A DNA stretch of 64,000 bases. Origin: an uncultured Paracoccaceae bacterium. Lineage in GTDB: Bacteria > Pseudomonadota > Alphaproteobacteria > Rhodobacterales > Rhodobacteraceae. The notes beneath the pieces were generated by a model. That model searched no databases. It saw only the letters and a program-made list of their open reading frames with translations, and was not told where the DNA came from. Below are positions 43,842 through 51,917 of this stretch, one piece after another. A program made the translations under genes and the position numbers. The stretch's first letter is position 1, and every line of letters begins with the position of its first letter. Where the stretch lies: the NCBI GenBank assembly GCA_947493745.1, contig CANLSM010000014.1, forward strand, positions 1 to 64,000. Reading direction: 5' to 3'.

Positions 43842-44774
43842 TTAGCCCAGAATGTTCAGCCATACCGAAACGCTGAAAACCGAGATGAGTGTCGCCAGCA
43901 ACACTGTCGTCGCTGCCACGTCCTGCGCCCGACCGTAGAGCGTTGCAAAGACATACGTGTTCACGCCCGGCGCCATGGCCGCTGTGATCACCGCACCCTT
44001 GACCACCATGTCGCTCAACTCGAAAACCTCCGCTGCCAGCATGTAGGTGATAATGGGGTGCACGATGAGCGACAGGGTGGCGATCATGCCCGCGGCGCCC
44101 AGTGAGGCGCGCATGTGATAGCGGGTCAGGATGCCGCCCAGCGAGAAAAGCGCGACGGGCAGGGCCGACCGGACGATCATGTCGAGCCCGTCCAGCATCA
44201 CAACGGGCAGTCGCAGACCGCTGAAGTTCACAGCAAAGCCGAGCGCCAGACCTACAAGAAGCGCATTCTTGCGCATTGCATTCAGAACCGCCCTGAGGGT
44301 GCCCATCATGCTGCGCCCGTCGGCGCGAGAGATCTCCATCGTGGTGATGCCGAGCGTGTAACAGAAGGGGGCGTGTATGGCGACGATGGCCAGAGTGGCG
44401 GTTAGGGCCGCACCGCCATAGGCGCGTTCCACAATCGGAATGCCGAGAATGACCGAGTTCGAGAAGAGCGCGCCGAAACCGATGGCAACCGCCTCACCCG
44501 GTCGTCTGCGAAAGATCGCCCGCGCCCCCAGGATGCCGAGGATGAAGGTGATCGTGTTGCCCGCATAAAACGACGCCAGCAGTCTGGGGTCGAAAACCGC
44601 TCCGAAATCAAGCGTCATGGCGGCCTTGAACAGCAGGCAGGGGATCGCGAAGTTCTGGGTGTACTTGGTGACCCCGTCGATCACACCGTCCGAGAAATAG
44701 TTGAGCCGGACGCAGGCATAGCCCGCTGCCATCACCATGAAAACCGGCAGAACGACGGAGAGGAGCGCCGCCAT
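43842..44774 (-). CDS. AEC-family transporter (auxin efflux carrier type permease)
   Basis: The protein has 310 residues with about ten hydrophobic segments and the family's symmetrical halves. 'VVLPVFMVMAAGYACVRLNY' opens the protein; 'ITAAMAPGVNTYVFATLYG' near the end contains the P-x-x-x-N discontinuous helix. Members carry malate, malonate or other organic anions. It starts directly after the stop of the MBL gene and so ends the long minus-strand run. Confidence 0.88.
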   Translation of the reverse strand: MAALLSVVLPVFMVMAAGYACVRLNYFSDGVIDGVTKYTQNFAIPCLLFKAAMTLDFGAVFDPRLLASFYAGNTITFILGILGARAIFRRRPGEAVAIGFGALFSNSVILGIPIVERAYGGAALTATLAIVAIHAPFCYTLGITTMEISRADGRSMMGTLRAVLNAMRKNALLVGLALGFAVNFSGLRLPVVMLDGLDMIVRSALPVALFSLGGILTRYHMRASLGAAGMIATLSLIVHPIITYMLAAEVFELSDMVVKGAVITAAMAPGVNTYVFATLYGRAQDVAATTVLLATLISVFSVSVWLNILG

Positions 44775-45572
44775 CTAGAGCGGAAAGGTCAGCGTCAGCC
44801 CGTCATGGGCCGGCTGCACGTGATCGGGCGTCGCGCTTGCCACCGTGTCGTAGTCGAGGTCGATATGCATGTTGGTCAGCACCGCGCTTCTGGGCGCTGC
44901 GCGGGCGATCCATTCGAGGGTCTGCTCCAGGTGGCTATGGGTGGGATGGGGCTCATAGCGCAACGCATCGACAATCCAGCAGTCCAGCCCGACTACGGCC
45001 TCCCAGGCTTCGGGCGTCATGGCGGACACATCCGGCAGATAGGCGATGCCGTTGAACCGGAAGCCGAGCGCATCGATCTTGCCATGGGTGACGCGGAACG
45101 GCGCGAAGCTGATCGCCCCCGCTGCGCCTTCGATTTCAACCGGGCCGTCGATCTGGTTGAGGTCGAGAATGGACGGGTAGAGGCTGCCCTCGGGTTGCAC
45201 GAAGGCATAGCCGAAGCGGGCGATCAGGGTTGAGGACGTGTCGGCATCCGCCCAGACCGGCAGCCGGGATTTGCGATTGAAGACGATCATCCGCAGGTCG
45301 TCGAGCCCGTGCACGTGATCGGCATGTTCATGGGTGTAGATCACCGCATCCAGCCAGCCCACGCCCGCGTCCAGAAGCTGCGCGCGCAGGTCGGGCGAAC
45401 TGTCGATCAGGACCCTTGTGACGTCCTCACCGTCCCATCTCTCGACCAGCAGCGAGCAGCGCCGACGGTGGTTTTTTGGATTGGCCGGGTCACAGGCGCC
45501 CCAATGGCCGCCCAGCCGGGGCACACCGCCCGATGAGCCGCAGCCCAGAATTGTGACCTTCAGTTCAGCCAT
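44775..45572 (-). CDS. MBL-fold metallohydrolase, PhnP-like
   Basis: The protein has 265 residues from ATG 45572, which overlaps the tatD stop by eight bases. Motifs: LGCGSSGGVPRLGGHWGACD, the HxHxDH site in YTHEHADHVHGLDDLR, FRVTHGKIDALGFRF and a late HSHLEQTLE / NMHIDLDY. This is the PhnP/RomA-like phosphodiesterase group, acting in the cytoplasm on small cyclic or phosphodiester compounds. It is regularly found after tatD in Alphaproteobacteria. Confidence 0.87.
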   Translation of the reverse strand: MAELKVTILGCGSSGGVPRLGGHWGACDPANPKNHRRRCSLLVERWDGEDVTRVLIDSSPDLRAQLLDAGVGWLDAVIYTHEHADHVHGLDDLRMIVFNRKSRLPVWADADTSSTLIARFGYAFVQPEGSLYPSILDLNQIDGPVEIEGAAGAISFAPFRVTHGKIDALGFRFNGIAYLPDVSAMTPEAWEAVVGLDCWIVDALRYEPHPTHSHLEQTLEWIARAAPRSAVLTNMHIDLDYDTVASATPDHVQPAHDGLTLTFPL

Positions 45573-46365
45573 GTGACCACGCCGCCGCCTTGGCAAAGAG
45601 CCGATCGAAATTGGCCGAGGTTGCGCGGGCGAATGCGTCATAGCTCAGCCCGAAGATATCCGCTCCGGTCTCGGCTGTATGAACGGTATAGGCGGGCTCG
45701 TTCCGCTTGCCGCGAAAGGGTGTGGGCGCGAGATAGGGGCTGTCGGTTTCGGTCAGGATCCGCTCCAGCGGGGCGGCGGCGAAGATATCCCGAAGCTCCT
45801 GCGATTTCCTGAATGTCGCGATACCGGACATCGAGAGGTAAAAGCCCAGATCAAGGGCGACCCTGGCGAGCGTGGCACCCGATGAGAAGCAGTGCATCAC
45901 GCATGTGTATGCCCCCGCCTTGTGCTCTTCGGTCAGGATATCGGCCATGTCATCATCGGCGGCACGCGCATGAATGATGAGCGGCAGGCCGGTCTGGCGG
46001 GCCGCCTCGATATGAAGGCGCAGGCTTTCCTGCTGAACCGCCTTTGTTTCTGACGTGTAGTGATAGTCGAGCCCGGTCTCGCCGATGCCGACCATCTTGG
46101 GATGCCGCGCAAGTGCGACGAGTTCCTCGACGGTCGCCATGGGCTCATCGGCGACATGCATCGGATGGGTGCCTGCGGCAAAGAAAACGGGATCATGGGC
46201 CTCGGCAATGGGGCGGACCTGATCCAGAAGCCTGAGCCGCGTGCAGATCGTGACCATGCGCGTGACGCCGGCTGCAACGGCGCGGTCAATGATCTCGGCC
46301 CGTTCCGCATCGAAGTCGGGAAAATCGAGATGACAATGACTGTCTACGATGCTTGCGCGCGGCAT
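45565..46365 (-). CDS. tatD: TatD-family metal-dependent hydrolase
   Basis: The protein has 266 residues. DSHCHLDFPDFDAER supplies the first metal ligands, 'GIGETGLDYHY' the bridging Glu, and the late ETDSPYLAPTPFRGKRNEP the last Asp. TatD enzymes are 3'-5' DNA/RNA exonucleases or D-aminoacyl hydrolases. It follows holB by 33 bases and overlaps the next gene. Confidence 0.93.
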   Translation of the reverse strand: MPRASIVDSHCHLDFPDFDAERAEIIDRAVAAGVTRMVTICTRLRLLDQVRPIAEAHDPVFFAAGTHPMHVADEPMATVEELVALARHPKMVGIGETGLDYHYTSETKAVQQESLRLHIEAARQTGLPLIIHARAADDDMADILTEEHKAGAYTCVMHCFSSGATLARVALDLGFYLSMSGIATFRKSQELRDIFAAAPLERILTETDSPYLAPTPFRGKRNEPAYTVHTAETGADIFGLSYDAFARATSANFDRLFAKAAAWSHG

Positions 46366-46398
46366 TGGTGTGGCCTTCTCAGTGAACGGGGCGAGATG

Positions 46399-47496
46399 TC
46401 AGCTCACCTGCCGAAGGGTCTTCTCAACTCGCAGCATCATATCGAGGATCACCTGCCCGGGGTCAAGATTGACCGCGCGGGCATGGGCCGCTCTCTGGTT
46501 GATCTCCGGGATCAGGGCGGCGAGCCTCTGCAGACCGGGCAAGGTTTGCGCAAGCGTGTTTACAACCTCAGCCTCCGCCGCGACAGGCGGCGCACCGGGT
46601 GCCCCGGCCCGCGCCCGCGTCAGACGCATGATCGCCAGCGGGATCAGGCGCAGTGTGGTGTCATACCGGATTTCCCTGTCGCGCCCGGCGACGCTGTCGG
46701 CCAGCGACAGGATGCCCGCACGATCCATCCGCCCGCCCTGACCGAGCAGCGTCAGAACGGTTCTGTAGATCTCCAGCCCGTTGCCCTCCAGCAGCCGCAG
46801 GGCCTCGCCGACCGAGCCTTCGGAGAGTGTTGCGATCGTCTCGGGGTCCTCAACCACTACGCCTGCCGCATCGAGCGCTGCCGCAAGATCATCCGCGCCC
46901 AGGGGCGCCAGGGGCAGGGTGCGGCAGCGCGAGCGGATCGTGGGAAGCAACATCGCGGGCCGGTGGCAGACCATCAGGAAGATCGTCCGTGCGGGTGGTT
47001 CCTCAAGCAGTTTCAGAAGCGCATTCGAGGCCTGCACATTCATCTCATCCATCGCGTCGATAATCGCGACACGCCAGCCTCCGTCGGTTGCGGACAGGGT
47101 GAAAAAGGACTTCATCCGGCGCACGTCATCGACGCCAATGGTCGTCTTCAGCCGCTTGGCCTTCTCGTCATAGCTGCGCCGACAGAGCGCGAGGCCAGGT
47201 TCCGAGAGGGCCTCGACCCGTCTGAAAACCGGATCGTCCGGGTCCATCGGAAGGCTTGCATCCCCGAAGAGACCGGCCTCGTCCCCCTTGCGCAGAAACC
47301 GGGCGATGCGCCAGGCCAGCGTCGCCTTGCCGATCCCACGCGGTCCGCTGAGCAGCCACCCGTGGTGGAGACGTCCGGTGGCATGAGCCTCCAGAAATGC
47401 AGCCTCCGCAACGCCTTGCCCGAAAAGCTGCACGGTCTGACGCGGATGTGGCACACCTTCGGCGCGGTCGGCCTCGGGAAATGGCTCGTCGTTCAT
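46399..47496 (-). CDS. holB: DNA polymerase III delta' subunit
   Basis: The protein has 365 residues from ATG 47496, which overlaps the tmk stop (ATGA). The clamp-loader AAA+ region shows Walker A SGPRGIGKATLAWR, Walker B RVAIIDAMDEMN, ASNALLKLLEEPPARTIF and the SRC sensor TIRSRCRTLPL. It helps load the sliding clamp. No zinc-binding cysteine cluster is seen, as is common for delta'. tmk-holB-tatD is a widely conserved order. Confidence 0.93.
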   Translation of the reverse strand: MNDEPFPEADRAEGVPHPRQTVQLFGQGVAEAAFLEAHATGRLHHGWLLSGPRGIGKATLAWRIARFLRKGDEAGLFGDASLPMDPDDPVFRRVEALSEPGLALCRRSYDEKAKRLKTTIGVDDVRRMKSFFTLSATDGGWRVAIIDAMDEMNVQASNALLKLLEEPPARTIFLMVCHRPAMLLPTIRSRCRTLPLAPLGADDLAAALDAAGVVVEDPETIATLSEGSVGEALRLLEGNGLEIYRTVLTLLGQGGRMDRAGILSLADSVAGRDREIRYDTTLRLIPLAIMRLTRARAGAPGAPPVAAEAEVVNTLAQTLPGLQRLAALIPEINQRAAHARAVNLDPGQVILDMMLRVEKTLRQVS

Positions 47497-48116
47497 TCCA
47501 GGTGCTCCCGGACGGCCGTGAGAATATCTTCGGCCACCGCATCCTCGGACTGATCCGCGTTGATCAGCCTGCACCGCTCGGGAAAGGCCGTGGCAAGCGC
47601 ATGGAAGCCGATCTGCAACCTGCGCTGGAAATCGAGGCCCATGTCTTCGAACCGGTCCTCGCCGGAATTGCGGGCAAGTCCGCGGGTAAGCGCCTTTTCG
47701 GGCGCCATGTCGAGGATAAGGGTCAGGTCCGGCTCCCGTTCGATCACCAGATCATGCAGCTGGTCGACAAGCTGGCGCAGATCGGCCCGGGCCGCGCCCT
47801 GATAGACACGGGTGGAATCCGCGAACCGGTCGCTGATCACGATCTTTCCAGCCTCGATGGCCGGCAGGATGACCTTCTCCAGATGATCGCGTCGGGCGGC
47901 GGTGAAGAGCAGGATCTCGGTCTCCGGTGACCAGCGGTCGGGATCGCCCTCCACCAGCAGGCGCCGGATGTCCTCGGCCCCGACGGAGCCACCCGGCTCG
48001 CGTGTGCGCAGGACATCGTGATCGGTTTTAAGAACAGCCTCCAAACGCTTGGCCTGCGTTGATTTTCCGCAGCCGTCTATGCCTTCCAGTGTCAGGAAAA
48101 CCCCGGGTTCGGGCAT
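47493..48116 (-). CDS. tmk: Thymidylate kinase
   Basis: The protein has 207 residues. P-loop LEGIDGCGKSTQAKRLEAV, the REPGGSVGAEDIRRLLVEGD block, DRFADSTRVYQGAAR and 'LILDMAPEKALTRGLAR' are all in place. It makes dTDP from dTMP. It starts one base from the carboxypeptidase stop and overlaps holB, so all are cotranslated. Confidence 0.96.
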   Translation of the reverse strand: MPEPGVFLTLEGIDGCGKSTQAKRLEAVLKTDHDVLRTREPGGSVGAEDIRRLLVEGDPDRWSPETEILLFTAARRDHLEKVILPAIEAGKIVISDRFADSTRVYQGAARADLRQLVDQLHDLVIEREPDLTLILDMAPEKALTRGLARNSGEDRFEDMGLDFQRRLQIGFHALATAFPERCRLINADQSEDAVAEDILTAVREHLE

Positions 48117-48117
48117 A

Positions 48118-49287
48118 TCACTCGGTGTCGGCCATGAGGTCCTGACCGGAGGCCAGAAGACGGGTCAGAAGAATGCGGGCGGACGCATCCACACGCGCCA
48201 TGAACCCGCCGCGCGGCACCGCATTGGCAGCCTGCAGCGGATAGCGGGTCTCGCCGATCTCCGGAACGTTCAGCACCAGTTCGGCGACAATCTGTCCGTC
48301 CTCTATCGGCGCCTCGATGGGTCCGTCATAGATCACCTTCGCCTCAAGCGCGCCGCGCCCCGCATAGGGGAGTATCGCCACGATGTCCTCGGGCGCGACC
48401 AGGGCCACACGGTCTTCCATCCCCAGCCAGACAGCGGCCTCGGTTATGGTCTCGCCCCCCTCAAAGAGGCTCTTTGCCTGAAATTCCCGAAATGCCCAGG
48501 TCATCAGGCGCTCTGCCTCGACCAGACGACCCTGGGCGCTTTCCAACCCGGTGATCATCAGGGTCACGCGCCGGTCGCCGGTCTTTGCCGACCCGACAAG
48601 GCCATATCCGGCTTCTTCCGTATGCCCGGTCTTCAGGCCGTCGGCCCCGATCCCGAGGTTAAGCAGCGGATTGCGGTTCTCCTGCGTAATGCCATCCCAC
48701 GAGAACGTGGTCTCTGCAAAATAAGGGTAGTATTCGGGGAAATCCCGGATCAGCAGGGTCGCAAGCCGGGTGAGATCGCGTGCACTCATCCGGTGGTCGG
48801 GATGCGGCCAGCCGGTGGAGTTCGCAAATGTGCTATCCATCATCCCGAGCTCGCGGGCGCGCTGGGTCATGCGAATTGCAAAGGCCTCTTCCGAACCTGC
48901 CAGCCCTTCGGCCAGAACGACGCAGGCATCATTGCCCGACTGAACGATCAGGCCACGGATCAGATCGACGACGGAGACGGTCTCGCCCTCTCGCAGAAAC
49001 ATCTTCGAGCCGCCCATCTGCCAGGCCTTGGTGGAGACGCGAAACTCCTCCTCCAGGGACAAACGCCCTTGCTGCAGGGCCTCGAAGACCATGTAGAGCG
49101 TCATAAGCTTCGACATGGATGCAGGCGGCAGCGGCATGTCGGGGTTCTTGCTCAGCAGAACGGTTCCGGTGTCATGATCAATCACCATCGCCGCGCGCGC
49201 GGTCGTATCGAGAGCCGTCGCCGATATCGGCACCAGCCCGCCGACAGACAGGGCTGCGCCAAGCAGCATTGCACGCATCATCTTCAT
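48118..49287 (-). CDS. D-alanyl-D-alanine carboxypeptidase (PBP5/DacF-like)
   Basis: The protein has 389 residues from ATG 49287. Alternatives are ATG 49299 and GTG 49305; the last would overlap the upstream stop as GTGA. Signal peptide: MKMMRAMLLGAALSV...SATA. The S11 peptidase motifs are complete: SMSK (SxxK), SGN and KTG (GLKTGHTEEAGYG). It trims the terminal D-Ala of peptidoglycan stem peptides and has the C-terminal PBP5 beta domain. It is cotranscribed with the SPOR lipoprotein. Confidence 0.92.
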   Translation of the reverse strand: MKMMRAMLLGAALSVGGLVPISATALDTTARAAMVIDHDTGTVLLSKNPDMPLPPASMSKLMTLYMVFEALQQGRLSLEEEFRVSTKAWQMGGSKMFLREGETVSVVDLIRGLIVQSGNDACVVLAEGLAGSEEAFAIRMTQRARELGMMDSTFANSTGWPHPDHRMSARDLTRLATLLIRDFPEYYPYFAETTFSWDGITQENRNPLLNLGIGADGLKTGHTEEAGYGLVGSAKTGDRRVTLMITGLESAQGRLVEAERLMTWAFREFQAKSLFEGGETITEAAVWLGMEDRVALVAPEDIVAILPYAGRGALEAKVIYDGPIEAPIEDGQIVAELVLNVPEIGETRYPLQAANAVPRGGFMARVDASARILLTRLLASGQDLMADTE

Positions 49288-49301
49288 GTTCCCGATCATC
49301 G

Positions 49302-50258
49302 TCACTGTGTCGCGAAGCTTTCCGTGAAGCCGAGAGTTTTCAGCTTCTCTGCCAGTGCGGTCCGTTCCTCCTCGGTTGTCGAGGGGCCGACAACCACGTT
49401 GTAGAAAAGGGTGCCGGAGGCTTGAACGATCCGGCCTTCGGCGGTCACGCCCTTGCCGTTCAGATCAGTCACGGTCTCTGCCGCAGACTTCCGGTCCGAG
49501 AAACTGGCCACCTGAAGATAGGGCTCGGGCAGGGCGGGCGGAAGGACCACTTCCGGCTCCAACTCGGCAAGCGCCTCGGCCTCGGAGGGTGTTTCCTCGT
49601 CAAGCGCTGCCGTCACCGCAGCACCCAGGGCCTCGGCGGATGCATCCGTTGCCTCGACCACGGCTTCCGCCGCTTCATCTGTCGCGTCAGGCTCAAGCGA
49701 GGCGAGCGCTGTTGCTTCGACCGCAGCGGTCTCAGCGGTCACTTCGGGCAGGCGTTCGACCTCGACCGGCTCGTTGAGATTTTCGGGCGCGGCTACCGGC
49801 TGGACCTCGACCGTCTCACGGCGGAGCGCGACAATGGTCATGTCCACAGGGCTGCCGCCCAGCATGCCAAGCTCGGCTGCTGCGGCCGATGACACCTGAA
49901 TTGGCGGTCCGGGGTTCTCCGCTTCCCGGCGGAAAAGCGCCGCCTGAATGGACCGTCCGTTGCTTTCATTGGTAATCCGCACCCGTTCGGGCTGAACATT
50001 CTGAGGCACTGCTACCCAGACGCCCCCGAGCGACGGACGTCCGTCCCAGAGCGCGCGATCCTGATAGCTGAAGACTTCCGGCGCCTCGATCTCCCGATCC
50101 TCGATACGCAACACGCCCGGCGCTGACGACTGCGCTTCCGTGTCGGCGGATGAGCCTGCCTGAAGCCCCAATTCGTCACACCCGCCCAGCAGGGCCACGC
50201 TGACCATCAGCAATGCGATCCGGTTTCTCTTCATGTTGATTGGGCCTGTTACCTGCAT
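49302..50258 (-). CDS. SPOR-domain lipoprotein (RlpA-like neighbour of dacC)
   Basis: The protein has 318 residues from ATG 50258, which has a gaggggac box; ATG 50234 is the shorter choice. The lipobox LLGGC places the lipidated Cys at residue 27. A long Ala/Glu-rich low-complexity stretch (about 165-240) leads to a C-terminal SPOR domain (about 245-315; YLQVASFSDRKSAAETVTDL, 'LFYNVVVGPSTTEEERTALA') that binds denuded glycan at division sites. The double-psi barrel of RlpA is not evident in the middle, so I keep the call general. Confidence 0.85.
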   Translation of the reverse strand: MQVTGPINMKRNRIALLMVSVALLGGCDELGLQAGSSADTEAQSSAPGVLRIEDREIEAPEVFSYQDRALWDGRPSLGGVWVAVPQNVQPERVRITNESNGRSIQAALFRREAENPGPPIQVSSAAAAELGMLGGSPVDMTIVALRRETVEVQPVAAPENLNEPVEVERLPEVTAETAAVEATALASLEPDATDEAAEAVVEATDASAEALGAAVTAALDEETPSEAEALAELEPEVVLPPALPEPYLQVASFSDRKSAAETVTDLNGKGVTAEGRIVQASGTLFYNVVVGPSTTEEERTALAEKLKTLGFTESFATQ

Positions 50259-50460
50259 CTGTCCCCTCAATTTCCCTTGAACAAATTCAAATGCCATAGA
50301 ATTGGCTGGACTGGACTTGTCATTGGTACTGCTCGGTTCGCGGTTTTGTTAACCTGATTTCAAACCAGTCTAAGGTGAAATGCGTTGAATGAAAAGTCCG
50401 CGCTGTGGGTGCAAAGTGCACTGGACAGTGCCGTGCTGTTCGCGCAAAAGGGGCTTCGCC

Positions 50461-50550
50461 GGAGGAGTGGCAGAGTGGTCGAATGCACCGGTCTTGAAAA
50501 CCGGCGAAGGTGCAAGTCTTCCGTGGGTTCGAATCCCACCTCCTCCGCCA
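50461..50550 (+). tRNA. tRNA-Ser (anticodon TGA)
   Basis: The 90 bases form a class II tRNA: acceptor ggaggag / ctcctcc, discriminator G, anticodon stem ccggt / accgg with the loop cttgaaa (anticodon TGA at 50495-50497), a long variable arm and T arm gggttcgaatccc. The CCA is encoded. It is upstream of and divergent from the SPOR-dacC-tmk operon. Confidence 0.97.
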
Positions 50551-50746
50551 CAGGGCTGTCGCAGGAAAGATCGCCCCTTTCTTGCAGTGGTCTTGAAGAA
50601 ATGACGGGAGAAATCCCACCCGAAACCTTTCCCTTTGTCACTGCCACCAGCCAGTTCCGCGCACTTGGGACAAGCGGGCGAACCAATGGCGTGTCAGCGG
50701 CACGAGAAGAATCATCGCTTCTGGCGCTGCCCGTTCCGGGCAGACG

Positions 50747-51712
50747 CTAGAGGCCTTTCTCGAAAACGCGATCTGGAAGGCCGTAGCGTACCGGTTCGCG
50801 CCCGAAATACGGGTAGTTCTGCTCACTGAAGATCTGCTTGAGCCAGTCGAGCACATCGCGAAACTCGGCAATATCCCGGCTCTTTCGTTCGAAGACCGCG
50901 TAGATCGGGATGGAAAGGCAGAGGTCGAGATCAATGGGGATCAGATCCGTGTCGGCCATCGCGGCATAACTTGGCATCGCGCCAATTCCAAAACCGTTGC
51001 GGACCGCTGCATAATGCGCGGAGCCAGAGTCTGTATAAAGGCTGATCGCTGCCACCACGTCGTTCCTTTGAGGGTCCGGGATGGCCTCGAACCACAGATC
51101 GCTTATCTCCTGCGGGCCGCGTTGGGAGATCAAAACATGCTCTGAAAGCTCGGCCACCGATGTGGGCTGTCCGCGGTCCTTGATATAGTGGGTGGATGCG
51201 AACGGAATGATATGCAGATACCCCAGCACGATCTGGATGCAATCGATCGACTGCGCCGGGGAATACTGGATCGCGATGTCGATATGCCCTCGCTCGAGGT
51301 CCGGAAAATCATTGGAGCAGATCAGATCGAGACGGACATCCTCCGACAGGTTCGCTTCGACATAATGGGGTGTGATCCAGTAGCTGCCGAGCCCCTCTGG
51401 GGCCTGAATGGTGAAGGTTCTCGTGCGATCCGTCGAAAGTGCTTCCACCTTCCTGTGGAAGGCGCGCACCGCGCTCTCATGAGCCCGGGCGGCGGGGATC
51501 AGGTCCAGCCCCTCCGCGGTCAGTGTGAAGCCCTCCGGCCCCCGATTGAGCAGGGCAAGGCCAAGCTGGCTTTCCAGGTGGGTCAGCTTTCTGGCAATCG
51601 TTGACTGGTGAGATCCCAGTTCACGGGCGACGGCCGAGAATGTGGAGTGTCGAGCGCAAACGGCAAGCAGGGAAATATTCCTGATATCAAAGGCATGTCC
51701 TTGGTCTTGCAT
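50747..51712 (-). CDS. LysR-family transcriptional regulator
   Basis: The protein has 321 residues from ATG 51712, which follows an aggag box. The N-terminal helix-turn-helix (about 10-68) has HSTFSAVARELGSHQSTIAR and KLTHLESQLGLALLNRGPEG; the remainder is the two-lobed LysR substrate-binding domain. It is 205 bases from, and divergent to, the giant lipase-RTX gene, so it may control that gene; this is inferred from position only. Confidence 0.92.
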   Translation of the reverse strand: MQDQGHAFDIRNISLLAVCARHSTFSAVARELGSHQSTIARKLTHLESQLGLALLNRGPEGFTLTAEGLDLIPAARAHESAVRAFHRKVEALSTDRTRTFTIQAPEGLGSYWITPHYVEANLSEDVRLDLICSNDFPDLERGHIDIAIQYSPAQSIDCIQIVLGYLHIIPFASTHYIKDRGQPTSVAELSEHVLISQRGPQEISDLWFEAIPDPQRNDVVAAISLYTDSGSAHYAAVRNGFGIGAMPSYAAMADTDLIPIDLDLCLSIPIYAVFERKSRDIAEFRDVLDWLKQIFSEQNYPYFGREPVRYGLPDRVFEKGL

Positions 51713-51917
51713 TTTTGCACTCCTGTCTCGCAGACTTGCGAGTTTACAAAAAACGCACGCCTTGGGAATGATAAAAGAGGCCGGATGGCTGATCGGGAGC
51801 CGCAACCGGTTCCTCTCAAACACACAATTCACAACGGTCCGCAAGGATCATGGTTTCTTGCAGGGTGACACCTGACGATGCCCCTATGCGCGGGCATCGG
51901 AGACGAGGACGTGGGAT

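Noticed and set aside
50461-51917. Genomic island at tRNA-Ser carrying the LysR and giant RTX genes
   Set aside because: tRNA-Ser is a common integration site, but no integrase and no second copy of the tRNA 3' end is visible in the window, and base composition does not change.
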